From an uncultured Vogesella sp. (lineage in GTDB: Bacteria > Pseudomonadota > Gammaproteobacteria > Burkholderiales > Chromobacteriaceae): a DNA stretch of 20,653 nt. Below the pieces are notes generated by a model. It worked only from the letters and a program-made list of their open reading frames with translations, had not been told where the DNA came from and searched no databases. How positions within the stretch are numbered: the stretch's first letter is position 1; each line of letters opens with the position of its first letter. Shown here piece by piece: positions 7,445 to 14,374 of the stretch. Made by a program: the position numbers and the translations under genes. Where the stretch lies: the NCBI GenBank assembly GCA_946479405.1, contig CAMLGD010000036.1, positions 1-20,653 of the forward strand, in the 5' to 3' direction.

Positions 7445-7483
7445 CAAACAATCGGGGCCGCGCAATGCGGCCCCGATTGTTTG
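7445..7483 (+). terminator. Strong terminator of the ABC importer operon
   Basis: Perfect 17-bp stem: CAAACAATCGGGGCCGC (7445-7461), loop GCAAT, GCGGCCCCGATTGTTTG (7467-7483). The 3' arm ends in ATTGTTTG instead of having a free T-run. Its last two bases begin a copy of the 10-mer repeat. Confidence 0.85.
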
Positions 7484-7491
7484 CGGCCAAC
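7482..7491 (+). repeat. Single TGCGGCCAAC copy at the terminator foot
   Basis: Exact 10-mer overlapping the last two bases of the 7445-7483 stem; non-coding. Confidence 0.85.
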
Positions 7492-7580
7492 ATTGCCGTC
7501 GTGGCGCCCCACCCGGCGCGCGATAGGCAAGCCGCAGCCAAGCGGGTAATCTGCATCTATCGAAATCTCCGGTCGTCCGC

Positions 7581-8753
7581 ATGCTGCTGCTTGACCCCTT
7601 TACCCTGTATTTCCTGCTGATGGCCACCCTGCTGTTGCTGTCGCTGCTGCTGCTGTTGATCGGGCACATCTACCGGCAGGAGCGTTCGCTACGGCTGTGG
7701 GGACTCAGCGGGCTGCTGGGCGTCGGCGGTGTGCTGCTACTGATGGCACGCGAGGTGCTATCGCCATGGCTGGGGGTGGTTGCGGCCAACTCGCTGCTGT
7801 TCTGTAGCCTGGCCGGCACCTGGCTGGGCATCGCCGAATTCCAGCAGCGCGCGCTGCCCTGGCGGCGGGCCGGTCTGCTGTGCGGTGGTTTCACGCTGCT
7901 GTGGATGTTGCTGCTGTTCCACGGCGATAGCGGACTGCGCGCGCTGCTGTACGGCCCGATCTACCTGCTGTTTGCCGGCCTGGCGTTGCACGAGTTGTTC
8001 CGCCAGCCGCAACACTGGCAGCGCGGCAGCTACCGGCTGGTAGGCGCCATCATCCTGCTGCTGATGCTGAGCTACACCTACCGCACCTTCTACATGCTGC
8101 AACACCCGGTGCACAACCCGCTGCACAATACCGGCCTGCCACTGCAGCAGCTGCTGGCCAGCCTGCTGGAATTCGCCAAGACGCTGGGCCTGCTGTATCT
8201 GGTATTCGAACGCATGCAGCAGCGGCTGCAACAGCTGGCCATGCAGGATGCGCTGACCGGGCTGCACAACCGCCGCGCCTTCGAGCAGCAGGCGCTGGCC
8301 GCCCTGCAGCACGATGGCCACCAGCGCCATGCACTGCTGGTCATGGACCTGGACCTGTTCAAACGCATCAATGACGGCCATGGTCATCAGGCCGGCGATG
8401 CCGCACTACAACACTTTGCCGGCTTGCTAGCTGCGCAGCTGCCTGCCGGCAGTATCAGCGGCCGCCTGGGCGGCGAGGAGTTCGTGGCACTGCTGCGTGA
8501 CACCAGCAGCAGCCAGGCCTGGCTGGCGGCAGAAGCGATCCGTAGCCAGCTGGCCGCACACTGGATCTGCCTGCCGGACAAGCCGGCGTTTCAGGTCACC
8601 ACCAGCATCGGGCTGGCCATGCGCCAGCACGGGCAACAGACGTTGGCCGCGCTCTACCATGACGCAGACATGGCGCTGTATGATGCCAAGCAGCGCGGTC
8701 GCAACCAAGTGTGCAGCAGCCGGCCGCTCGTTGCGATGCCGGCACCAGCGTGA
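7581..8753 (+). CDS. Membrane-anchored diguanylate cyclase (GGDEF domain)
   Basis: The 390-residue protein is predicted to make cyclic di-GMP from two GTP at the inner membrane. Residues 1-210 hold about six hydrophobic segments with no sensor domain I recognise. The GGDEF domain spans about 215-380: it begins with DALTGLHNRRAF (223-234), has DLDLFKRINDGHGHQAGD, and carries GGEEF at 297-301, so the catalytic site is intact. The residues at the inhibitory I-site position (normally RxxD, five residues before GGEEF) read PAGS, so product inhibition is probably absent. The start at 7581 has no clear ribosome site; a later start is possible. The gene seems to be its own unit, with a 10-mer copy at 7781. 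Confidence 0.9.
   Translation: MLLLDPFTLYFLLMATLLLLSLLLLLIGHIYRQERSLRLWGLSGLLGVGGVLLLMAREVLSPWLGVVAANSLLFCSLAGTWLGIAEFQQRALPWRRAGLLCGGFTLLWMLLLFHGDSGLRALLYGPIYLLFAGLALHELFRQPQHWQRGSYRLVGAIILLLMLSYTYRTFYMLQHPVHNPLHNTGLPLQQLLASLLEFAKTLGLLYLVFERMQQRLQQLAMQDALTGLHNRRAFEQQALAALQHDGHQRHALLVMDLDLFKRINDGHGHQAGDAALQHFAGLLAAQLPAGSISGRLGGEEFVALLRDTSSSQAWLAAEAIRSQLAAHWICLPDKPAFQVTTSIGLAMRQHGQQTLAALYHDADMALYDAKQRGRNQVCSSRPLVAMPAPA
7781..7790 (+). repeat. Single TGCGGCCAAC copy inside the GGDEF gene
   Basis: Exact 10-mer, in frame as GCG GCC AAC (Ala-Ala-Asn) between membrane segments. Confidence 0.85.
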
Positions 8754-8807
8754 ACCTGTTGCCCCGCAGCGCAGTCTGACAGCGCTCAACCATCCCCGGG
8801 AGCCCCC

Positions 8808-9500
8808 ATGCGTACCTTCGCCCTTGGCAGCCTGCTGCTGACCACCGTACTTCTTAGCGCGCCGGCACTGGCCGACAACAGCACCATGCTCAATCTCAGC
8901 GCCAGCGCCCAGCGCGAGCTGGCCAATGACCAGGTCAACGCCAGTCTGTACGTGCAGGACCGCCAAGCACAGCCGGCGCTGTTGGCCGACCGTCTCAACA
9001 AGGCGCTGGCCCGCGCCAAGGCCGAATCCGGCAGCTTCCACCAGGTAGAAATCAGCAGCGGCAGCTACAACAGCTGGCCGGATTATGGCCGCGACGGCAA
9101 GATCCAGGGCTGGCAGGGCCGGGCGGAAATCCGCCTGAAAAGCCGTGACTTCACCGCCACCGCCGAGCTGGTCGCCCGACTGCAGAAATTCATGCTGCTG
9201 GAAAACGTACAGTTCAGCGTGGCCGACAGCACCCGTCGCCAGGCGGAAGACCATCTGATTCCGGAGGCCATTGCCGCCCTGCAGGCGCAAGCCGCCGCCG
9301 CCGGCAAGGCGCTGGGTCGACCCAACCAGCAAGTGCTGGAGCTGAGCATCGGCAATGTACAGGCACCGCCCCCGATGCCGATGCTGCGCAGCAAGGCCAT
9401 GATGGCCGATGCCGCCGCTCCCGAAGTCGCCACCCCGGACTGGCAGGCAGGCAACAGCCTGGTGCAGCTCAGCGTCAGCGGTCGTATCGAATTGCGCTGA
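8808..9500 (+). CDS. Periplasmic SIMPL-domain protein (DUF541 family)
   Basis: The 230-residue protein has a clear signal peptide, MRTFALGSLLLTTVLLSAPALA, with cleavage likely after residue 22, so it is secreted to the periplasm. The rest fits the SIMPL/DUF541 fold: LNLSASAQRELANDQVNASLYV near the N-terminus, SSGSYNSWPDYGRDGKIQGWQGRAEI in the middle and LVQLSVSGRIEL at the end. Proteins of this family have been linked to outer-surface and oxidative-stress functions, but no precise biochemical role is established. GGGAG precedes the ATG by 5 bp. It lies 54 bp after the GGDEF gene and may be cotranscribed with it. A terminator follows at once. Confidence 0.82.
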   Translation: MRTFALGSLLLTTVLLSAPALADNSTMLNLSASAQRELANDQVNASLYVQDRQAQPALLADRLNKALARAKAESGSFHQVEISSGSYNSWPDYGRDGKIQGWQGRAEIRLKSRDFTATAELVARLQKFMLLENVQFSVADSTRRQAEDHLIPEAIAALQAQAAAAGKALGRPNQQVLELSIGNVQAPPPMPMLRSKAMMADAAAPEVATPDWQAGNSLVQLSVSGRIELR

Positions 9501-9505
9501 GCACG

Positions 9506-9533
9506 GCCCGGCACCAAGCAACGCCGGGCTTTT
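9506..9533 (+). terminator. Intrinsic terminator after the SIMPL gene
   Basis: Stem GCCCGGC (9506-9512) / GCCGGGC (9523-9529) with a 10-nt loop and TTTT, directly after the stop codon. Confidence 0.78.
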
Positions 9534-9595
9534 GATCGGCCGGCCGTTACGCTAAATTAGATGCTGATACCCCATCGCCCACTCGTGCCCACACC

Positions 9596-10210
9596 ATGAA
9601 ACTGATCGCATCGCTTACCAGCCCCTACGCCAGGAAAGTCCGCATCGTCCTGGCGGAAAAGAAGATCGACTGCCCGCTGCAGTTGGATATTCCGTGGGAA
9701 GCCGGCTCCACCGTTACCGACTTCAACCCGCTGGGCAAGGTGCCAGTCCTGCTGATGGACGATGGCAGCACGCTGTACGATTCACGTGTGATCGTCGAAT
9801 ACCTGGAGAACAGTTCGCCGGTCTCGCGCCTGTTGCCACAGGACAGCAAGCGCCTGCTGATCGAAACCCGGCGCTGGGAAGCACTGGCCGATGGCATCTG
9901 CGACGCGGCCGGCAGCATCGTGGTGGAAGGCCGCCGCCCGGCTGACAAGCAAAGTGCCGAATGGATCGCACACCAGCAAGGCAAGGTAGATCGCGGGCTG
10001 GCAGCACTTTCCGCCATGCTGGGAGAACGCCATTGGTGCAATGGCGAAGCCTACAGTCTGGCCGATATTGCTACCGGCTGCGCGCTGGGGTATCTCGACT
10101 TCCGCTTCCCGCAGCTGGACTGGCGCGGCACCTATCCCAACCTGGCCACACTGGAAGAAAAACTGGCAGCCCGCGCCAGTTTTGCCGAAACCGTGCCGCC
10201 TGCCGCCTGA
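9596..10210 (+). CDS. Glutathione S-transferase family protein (YibF-like)
   Basis: This 204-residue cytosolic protein has the GST layout. The N-terminal thioredoxin-like domain starts MKLIASLTSPYARKVRIVL, where serine/tyrosine near residues 9-11 would contact glutathione. FNPLGKVPVLL contains the cis-proline loop, and LYDSRVIVEYLE the glutathione-binding serine region. The C-terminal all-helical domain has WCNGEAYSLADIATGCALGYLDFR. Length and this last motif are close to E. coli YibF, whose substrate is unknown. No strong ribosome site is seen before the ATG. It stands alone between terminators at 9506-9533 and 10226-10258. Confidence 0.88.
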   Translation: MKLIASLTSPYARKVRIVLAEKKIDCPLQLDIPWEAGSTVTDFNPLGKVPVLLMDDGSTLYDSRVIVEYLENSSPVSRLLPQDSKRLLIETRRWEALADGICDAAGSIVVEGRRPADKQSAEWIAHQQGKVDRGLAALSAMLGERHWCNGEAYSLADIATGCALGYLDFRFPQLDWRGTYPNLATLEEKLAARASFAETVPPAA

Positions 10211-10225
10211 GCTCATCAAACATCC

Positions 10226-10258
10226 AAAAAATGCCGTTTCACTGAAGCGGCATTTTTT
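10226..10258. terminator. Bidirectional-looking terminator after the GST gene
   Basis: AAAAAATGCCG (10226-10236) pairs with CGGCATTTTTT (10248-10258); the stem extends inward with TTTC/GAAG including one G-T pair. The A-tract on the left and T-tract on the right would suit both strands. Confidence 0.85.
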
Positions 10259-10286
10259 ACGTGCATTTTTTCTGCACCCGTCTATG

Positions 10287-10296
10287 CTGAATTCAG
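10287..10296. promoter_or_regulatory. Palindrome CTGAATTCAG upstream of the KorA-like gene
   Basis: A perfect 10-bp palindrome 36 bp upstream of the start codon, overlapping a weak -10-like TATGCT (10283-10288). KorA/TrfB-type proteins bind short palindromes at their own promoters, so this is a candidate autoregulatory operator. This is inference only. Confidence 0.3.
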
Positions 10297-10331
10297 GTTA
10301 GCCACAAGCAACCATACGCGGGAGCACAAAC

Positions 10332-10544
10332 ATGAGACTCGAACACTTCAATCACGTCGCCAACCTGATCGGCCTGAAGAAAAAATCGCGCGAAGCCGTG
10401 TGGCTGATGGAAATCGACGGCATGACCGGCTATGCAGCATCCAAGCAGCTGGATATCAGCCAATCCACCGTGTCGCGGGCGCACGCGCGCTTCCGTCGCG
10501 CGCTCAATGAAATCAATGCACTGTCACCCTTCCTGCCGCTGTAA
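10332..10544 (+). CDS. Small KorA/TrfB-like helix-turn-helix protein
   Basis: The 70-residue basic protein carries a helix-turn-helix at about residues 33-54 (GYAASKQLDISQSTVSRAHA), with Gln-Ser-Thr-Val-Ser-Arg as the likely recognition helix start. The layout resembles the DNA-binding part of TrfB/KorA repressors of broad-host-range plasmids (REAVW..., then ...A.LGLT...VS.A..R). It lacks the C-terminal dimerisation part, so it is shorter than KorA at about 100 residues. GGAG (10321-10324) lies 7 bp before the ATG. No plasmid or phage gene is nearby, so it is an orphan regulator, target unknown. It could equally be a small phage-type regulator left behind. Confidence 0.7.
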   Translation: MRLEHFNHVANLIGLKKKSREAVWLMEIDGMTGYAASKQLDISQSTVSRAHARFRRALNEINALSPFLPL

Positions 10545-10550
10545 GCCGAC

Positions 10551-10580
10551 AAGCGGTCACCCGCCCGCGGGTGGCCGCTT
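10551..10580. terminator. Convergent hairpin between KorA-like and Nudix genes
   Basis: AAGCGG-T-CACCC (10551-10562) pairs with GGGTG-G-CCGCTT (10569-10580) around a 6-nt loop, with one T-G wobble. It lies between convergent stop codons and probably ends transcripts from both sides, though T-runs are short. Confidence 0.55.
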
Positions 10581-10986
10581 ATTCAAACACTGCGCTGCAC
10601 ACATTGCCGTCGAACTGCAGACAATCCATCACCCGCTGCTGCTGCATGGCAGACAGCTCCGCCAGCGGCCAGTAACGCCAAGCCAGATGCTCATTACTCA
10701 AGCGCACGCTAGCACCGGCCGGTAAACGGCAGCGAAAAATACAAACCTGCGACTGATAGCACGCGTGGTAATACACACCAGACAGGTAGTCGATGGTTAC
10801 CGTCAGCCCCAGCTCTTCCCGGCACTCACGCAGCAAGGCCTGATGAATGGTTTCCCCCGGCTCCAGCGCGCCGCCGGGCAAGCCCCAGCGGCCATCGCCA
10901 TAACTGGCCTGCAACTGCAGTACCTGCCCGTCTGCATCGGCAATCACCGCATGACAACTCATGCGGAACATGTCGTTAAATGCCAT
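10579..10986 (-). CDS. Nudix hydrolase
   Basis: The 135-residue cytosolic protein contains a full Nudix box, GALEPGE-7 residues-RECREELGL (GX5EX7REUXEEXGU), the metal-binding and catalytic element for hydrolysing nucleoside diphosphates linked to another moiety. The sequence before it, YGDGRWGLPGGALEPGE, is standard. The exact substrate (damaged nucleotide, ADP-ribose, NADH or other) cannot be inferred. The ATG at 10986 is preceded by GGAGGA at good spacing. The gene is transcribed away from the tRNA operon and converges with the KorA-like gene. Confidence 0.92.
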   Translation of the reverse strand: MAFNDMFRMSCHAVIADADGQVLQLQASYGDGRWGLPGGALEPGETIHQALLRECREELGLTVTIDYLSGVYYHACYQSQVCIFRCRLPAGASVRLSNEHLAWRYWPLAELSAMQQQRVMDCLQFDGNVCSAVFE

Positions 10987-11087
10987 CCCGGCTCCTCCTG
11001 CTGCGGCGATGAATTTGAGGATATTGTCGTATTCCAGCTACTTGGCAAAATTCCAGCGTAACCATGGCAAATTTTTCACAAAAACTA

Positions 11088-11116
11088 TTGACGCCAGCAG
11101 GCGCCATCCGTATAGT
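11088..11116 (+). promoter_or_regulatory. Sigma70 promoter of the tRNA operon
   Basis: TTGACG (11088-11093), exact 17-bp spacer, TATAGT (11111-11116): five of six matches in each box. A GC-rich discriminator (TCGCGTC) follows, as in stable-RNA promoters under stringent control. Transcription would begin near 11123, about 30 bp before the first tRNA. Confidence 0.85.
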
Positions 11117-11154
11117 TCGCGTCTCTCGCAAGTCATCGACAAACGAGAAACAGC

Positions 11155-11231
11155 GCACCCGTAGCTCAGTTGGATAGAGTATTTGGCTACGAACCAAAGG
11201 GTCGGGCGTTCGAATCGCTCCGGGTGCGCCA
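11155..11231 (+). tRNA. tRNA-Arg (anticodon ACG), copy 1
   Basis: A 77-nt cloverleaf with acceptor arms GCACCCG / CGGGTGC, encoded CCA end, anticodon stem TTTGG/CCAAA and loop CTACGAA, so anticodon ACG at 11189-11191. It would be edited to ICG to read CGU, CGC and CGA. Confidence 0.95.
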
Positions 11232-11234
11232 GCT

Positions 11235-11310
11235 GTCCCCATCGTCTAGAGGCCTAGGACACCGCCCTTTCACGGCGATAACCGGGGTTCGACTCCCCGT
11301 GGGGACGCCA
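11235..11310 (+). tRNA. tRNA-Glu (anticodon TTC), copy 1
   Basis: A 76-nt cloverleaf with acceptor GTCCCCA/TGGGGAC, CCA encoded, anticodon loop CTTTCAC giving TTC at 11269-11271. T-loop TTCGACT. Confidence 0.95.
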
Positions 11311-11314
11311 CTAC

Positions 11315-11391
11315 GCACCCGTAGCTCAGTTGGATAGAGTATCTGGCTACGAACCAGAGGGTCGGGCGTTCGAATCGCTCCGGGTGCGCCA
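11315..11391 (+). tRNA. tRNA-Arg (anticodon ACG), copy 2
   Basis: As copy 1, with the anticodon stem TCTGG/CCAGA instead of TTTGG/CCAAA; anticodon ACG at 11349-11351. Structure is kept by the paired change. Confidence 0.95.
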
Positions 11392-11394
11392 GCT

Positions 11395-11470
11395 GTCCCC
11401 ATCGTCTAGAGGCCTAGGACACCGCCCTTTCACGGCGATAACCGGGGTTCGAATCCCCGTGGGGACGCCA
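11395..11470 (+). tRNA. tRNA-Glu (anticodon TTC), copy 2
   Basis: As copy 1 except T-loop TTCGAAT (A at 11453 for C). CCA is encoded. Last gene of the operon. Confidence 0.95.
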
Positions 11471-11483
11471 GGATTCGACAATC

Positions 11484-11507
11484 AAGCCACCGCAAGGTGG
11501 CTTTTTT
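11484..11507 (+). terminator. Terminator of the tRNA operon
   Basis: Perfect 8-bp stem AAGCCACC / GGTGGCTT with GCAA tetraloop, followed by a run of T to 11507; 14 bp after the last tRNA. Confidence 0.93.
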
Positions 11508-11715
11508 GTTTTCTACCCGCCCCGCCAAACTTCCTGCCACTCCCGTCAGTCTTATACCCAGCCAGCCATTTTGCTGCGCCCTTTCATAGCATAACGATAT
11601 ATATATTCAGTCTTTTGCTAGCGCAGCGCTCTCCGGTACATTGCCACTGCCGGACAATCCGGCGGCCGCTGCGGCCCTACTGTCGAAGTCAACTGTTCAA
11701 GAAACGAGTGCCACG
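11508..11715. other. Leader region upstream of cysD
   Basis: No gene is seen. A marked AT-rich patch, ATAACGATATATATATTCAG (11591-11610), is the likely promoter or CysB-type control area, but no clear -35/-10 pair stands out. A short hairpin GCCGG-N5-CCGGC is at 11649-11663. Confidence 0.4.
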
Positions 11716-12642
11716 ATGAAAATCAGTCAGGAGAGGCTGACCCACCTCAAGCAACTGGAAGCCGAGTCCATCCACATCATTCGCGAAGTCGCCGCCGAGT
11801 TCGAGAATCCGGTGATGCTGTACTCCATCGGCAAGGATTCCGCCGTGATGCTGCATCTGGCACAGAAGGCCTTTGCCCCGGGCAAGCCGCCGTTCCCGCT
11901 GATGCACGTGGACACCACCTGGAAGTTCAAGGACATGATCGCGCTGCGCGACAAGCAGGCACGCGAGCATGGCTGGGACCTGATCGTGCACGTGAACCAG
12001 GAAGGCGTGGACGCCGGCATCAACCCGTTCACCGCCGGCAGTGCCAAGCACACCGACGTGATGAAAACCGAGGGCCTGAAGCAGGCACTCAACAAATACA
12101 AGTTCGATGCCGCCTTCGGTGGTGCGCGCCGCGATGAGGAAAAGTCCCGTGCCAAGGAGCGCGTGTACTCCTTCCGCGACAAGAACCACCGCTGGGACCC
12201 GAAAAACCAGCGCCCGGAGCTGTGGAACATCTACAACTCGCGCATCAACAAGGGCGAAAGCATTCGCGTGTTCCCGCTGTCCAACTGGACCGAGCTGGAC
12301 ATCTGGCAATACATCTTCCTGGAAAACATCGAGATCGTGCCGCTGTACTTCGCCGCCGAACGCCCGGTAATCGAACGTGACGGCACGCTGATCATGCTCG
12401 ACGACGAGCGCATCCTGCAGTACCTGACGGAAGAAGAGAAAGCCAAGATCGAGACCAAGCGCGTGCGTTTCCGCACCCTAGGCTGTTATCCGCTCACCGG
12501 CGCGGTGGAGTCCGCCGCCACCACGCTGCCGGAAATCATCCAGGAAATGCTGCTGACCAAGACCTCCGAACGCCAGGGCCGCGTGATCGATCACGACTCC
12601 TCCGGCTCGATGGAGAAAAAGAAAATGGAAGGCTACTTCTAA
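11716..12642 (+). CDS. cysD: Sulfate adenylyltransferase small subunit
   Basis: This 308-residue subunit carries out adenylylation of sulfate with ATP to give APS, the first step of assimilatory sulfate reduction, in complex with the GTPase Cys[23 protein letters not shown] and the PP-loop SIGKDS (residues 37-42) match E. coli CysD (302 residues), as do [24 protein letters not shown] and [16 protein letters not shown] chose the ATG at 11716, giving a start like the family; the frame is open back to 11641 but that part is alanine-rich and unmatched. The ribosome site is weak. cysN follows 79 bp later, beyond a palindrome of the 10-mer repeat. It is probably under sulfur control, but no site was identified. 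Confidence 0.96.
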   Translation: MKISQERLTHLKQLEAESIHIIREVAAEFENPVMLYSIGKDSAVMLHLAQKAFAPGKPPFPLMHVDTTWKFKDMIALRDKQAREHGWDLIVHVNQEGVDAGINPFTAGSAKHTDVMKTEGLKQALNKYKFDAAFGGARRDEEKSRAKERVYSFRDKNHRWDPKNQRPELWNIYNSRINKGESIRVFPLSNWTELDIWQYIFLENIEIVPLYFAAERPVIERDGTLIMLDDERILQYLTEEEKAKIETKRVRFRTLGCYPLTGAVESAATTLPEIIQEMLLTKTSERQGRVIDHDSSGSMEKKKMEGYF

Positions 12643-12674
12643 GCCGCTGTTTCTTTCGCATACCGAACTTCCAG

Positions 12675-12698
12675 AGGTTGGCCGCATGCGGCCAACCT
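12675..12698. repeat. Inverted pair of TGCGGCCAAC between cysD and cysN
   Basis: A perfect 24-bp palindrome with copies at 12677-12686 (minus) and 12687-12696 (plus), abutting in the order opposite to that at 420 and 922. It sits between two genes that must be coexpressed. Because it has no T-run, it probably does not terminate efficiently. Confidence 0.88.
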
Positions 12699-12721
12699 TG
12701 CTGATGCAAGGCACGACGCTC

Positions 12722-14152
12722 ATGGCACACCAATCCGACCTGATCTCCAGCGACATCCTGTCCTACCTGAAGCAGCACGAAAACAAGGACATGCTGCGCT
12801 TCATCACCTGCGGCAACGTCGACGACGGCAAATCCACGCTGATCGGCCGCCTGCTGCATGACTCCAAGCTGATCTTCGAAGATCAGCTGGCCGCCATCCA
12901 GCGCGACTCCAAGAAGTACAACACCACCGACCAGGACATCGACCTGGCGCTGCTGGTGGACGGCCTGCAGGCCGAGCGCGAACAGGGCATCACCATCGAT
13001 GTGGCCTACCGCTACTTCAGCACCGATCGCCGCAAGTTCATCATCGCCGACTGCCCGGGCCACGAGCAGTACACCCGCAACATGGCCACCGGCGCCTCCA
13101 CCTGCAACCTGGCAGTGATCCTGATCGACGCCCGCTACGGCGTGCAGACCCAGACCCGTCGCCACAGCTACATCGTCAGCCTGCTGGGCATCAAGCACGT
13201 CATCGTCGCCATCAACAAGATGGACCTGGTGGACTTCGATCAGACAGTGTTTGACCGCATCCGTGCCGACTACACTGCGTTTGCGGCCAACCTGGACATC
13301 CCGGACATCCGCTTCGTGCCGATCTCCGCGCTGCGCGGTGACAACGTGGTCAACCGCACCGACAGCGCACCGTGGTACGACGGCCAGACGCTGATGGAAA
13401 TCCTGGAAACCGTCGAGATCGACCACGACGTGAAACTGCCGGCGTTCCGTCTGCCGGTGCAGTACGTGAACCGCCCGAACCTGGACTTCCGCGGCTTCTG
13501 CGGCACCGTGGCCGCCGGCGAAATCCGCCCGGGCGATCGCGTGCGCGCGCTGCCATCCGGCAAGGAAAGCACGGTCAAGGCCGTGGTGGTGTACGAAGGC
13601 GAACTGGCAGCGGCCCATACCGGCCAGGCCATTACCCTGACGCTGGCCGACGAGATCGACATCTCGCGCGGTGACATGATCGTGCGCGTGGACGAGGCGC
13701 AGCCTGAAGTCAGCCAGGGCGTGGAGGCGCATCTGGTGTGGATGGACGAAGCACCGCTGGTGGTGGGCAAGGAATACCTGTTCAAGCTGTCCGGCAAGAG
13801 CGTCACCGGCCGCGTGGAACGCATCGTGCACCGCGTCGACGTGAACACGCTGGATGCCTTCGAAGCGGAAAAGCTGCAGCTGAACGAAATCGGCCTGGTA
13901 CGCATCGCCTTCAACTCGCAGGTGGTATTTGATGCCTACCGCGACAGCCGTGCCACCGGCAGCCTGATCGTGATCGACCGCCTGTCCAACGCCACCGCCG
14001 GCGCCGCCATGATCCGCAGCGCCGCCCACAGCGAAGGCCAGAGCGAACACGACGAACTGGCCCACTTCAAGGCCTTCGAGGTGGAGCTTAACACCCTGGT
14101 GCGCAAGTACTTCCCGCACTGGGAAGCGCGCGACATCAGCAAATTGCTCTGA
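12722..14152 (+). CDS. cysN: Sulfate adenylyltransferase large subunit (GTPase)
   Basis: The 476-residue GTPase subunit couples GTP hydrolysis to APS formation by CysD. Length equals E. coli CysN (475), so there is no fused CysC kinase. G1 is GNVDDGKS (31-38), G3 DCPGH (110-114), G4 NKMD (165-168); the C-terminal half has elongation-factor-like beta-barrel sequence ([21 protein letters not shown]). The ATG at 12722 gives MAHQSDL; the upstream start at 12686 would lie inside the palindrome and is unlikely. AAGG is about 12 bp upstream, so the ribosome site is modest. A copy of the 10-mer at 13282 encodes Ala-Ala-Asn. A good terminator follows. Confidence 0.96.
   Translation: MAHQSDLISSDILSYLKQHENKDMLRFITCGNVDDGKSTLIGRLLHDSKLIFEDQLAAIQRDSKKYNTTDQDIDLALLVDGLQAEREQGITIDVAYRYFSTDRRKFIIADCPGHEQYTRNMATGASTCNLAVILIDARYGVQTQTRRHSYIVSLLGIKHVIVAINKMDLVDFDQTVFDRIRADYTAFAANLDIPDIRFVPISALRGDNVVNRTDSAPWYDGQTLMEILETVEIDHDVKLPAFRLPVQYVNRPNLDFRGFCGTVAAGEIRPGDRVRALPSGKESTVKAVVVYEGELAAAHTGQAITLTLADEIDISRGDMIVRVDEAQPEVSQGVEAHLVWMDEAPLVVGKEYLFKLSGKSVTGRVERIVHRVDVNTLDAFEAEKLQLNEIGLVRIAFNSQVVFDAYRDSRATGSLIVIDRLSNATAGAAMIRSAAHSEGQSEHDELAHFKAFEVELNTLVRKYFPHWEARDISKLL
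13282..13291 (+). repeat. Single TGCGGCCAAC copy inside cysN
   Basis: Exact 10-mer in frame GCG GCC AAC (Ala-Ala-Asn). Confidence 0.85.
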
Positions 14153-14165
14153 GCCTGCATGTAAC

Positions 14166-14198
14166 AAAGCCCGCCGGTTAACACTCGGCGGGCTTTTT
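14166..14198 (+). terminator. Terminator of cysDN
   Basis: Perfect 11-bp stem AAAGCCCGCCG (14166-14176) / CGGCGGGCTTT (14186-14196) with a 9-nt loop and T-rich tail, 13 bp after the cysN stop. Confidence 0.93.
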
Positions 14199-14374
14199 CT
14201 TTTCTTTTGATGGCCTGTCGGTACGCCACTGATGGCCCTGCCGCCATGCGTCCGCGCCTGCCCGCCCTGATACGAAGCACCAGCCAGCCGACTGGCAGCA
14301 TTTTGGGGTCAGTTACCACCGCCATGCCACACCCTCGGCCACACCCTGCGATGACACGGCGCCAAGCGGCAAAT

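Larger units (their letters stand above)
11155..11470 (+). repeat. Tandem duplication of the Arg-Glu tRNA pair
   Basis: Two units begin 160 bp apart (11155 and 11315). They are nearly identical over both tRNAs and the 3-bp GCT spacer. The differences seen are T11183/A11197 against C11343/G11357 (a base pair in tRNA-Arg) and C11293 against A11453 (T-loop of tRNA-Glu). Confidence 0.93.

Noticed and set aside
11155..11470. CRISPR-like array of direct repeats
   Set aside because: The repeats are two copies each of two complete tRNA genes, with 3-4 bp spacers.
12536..14167. 543-codon frame antisense to cysN
   Set aside because: Same reason: CysN on the other strand has all GTPase motifs, and this frame has none.
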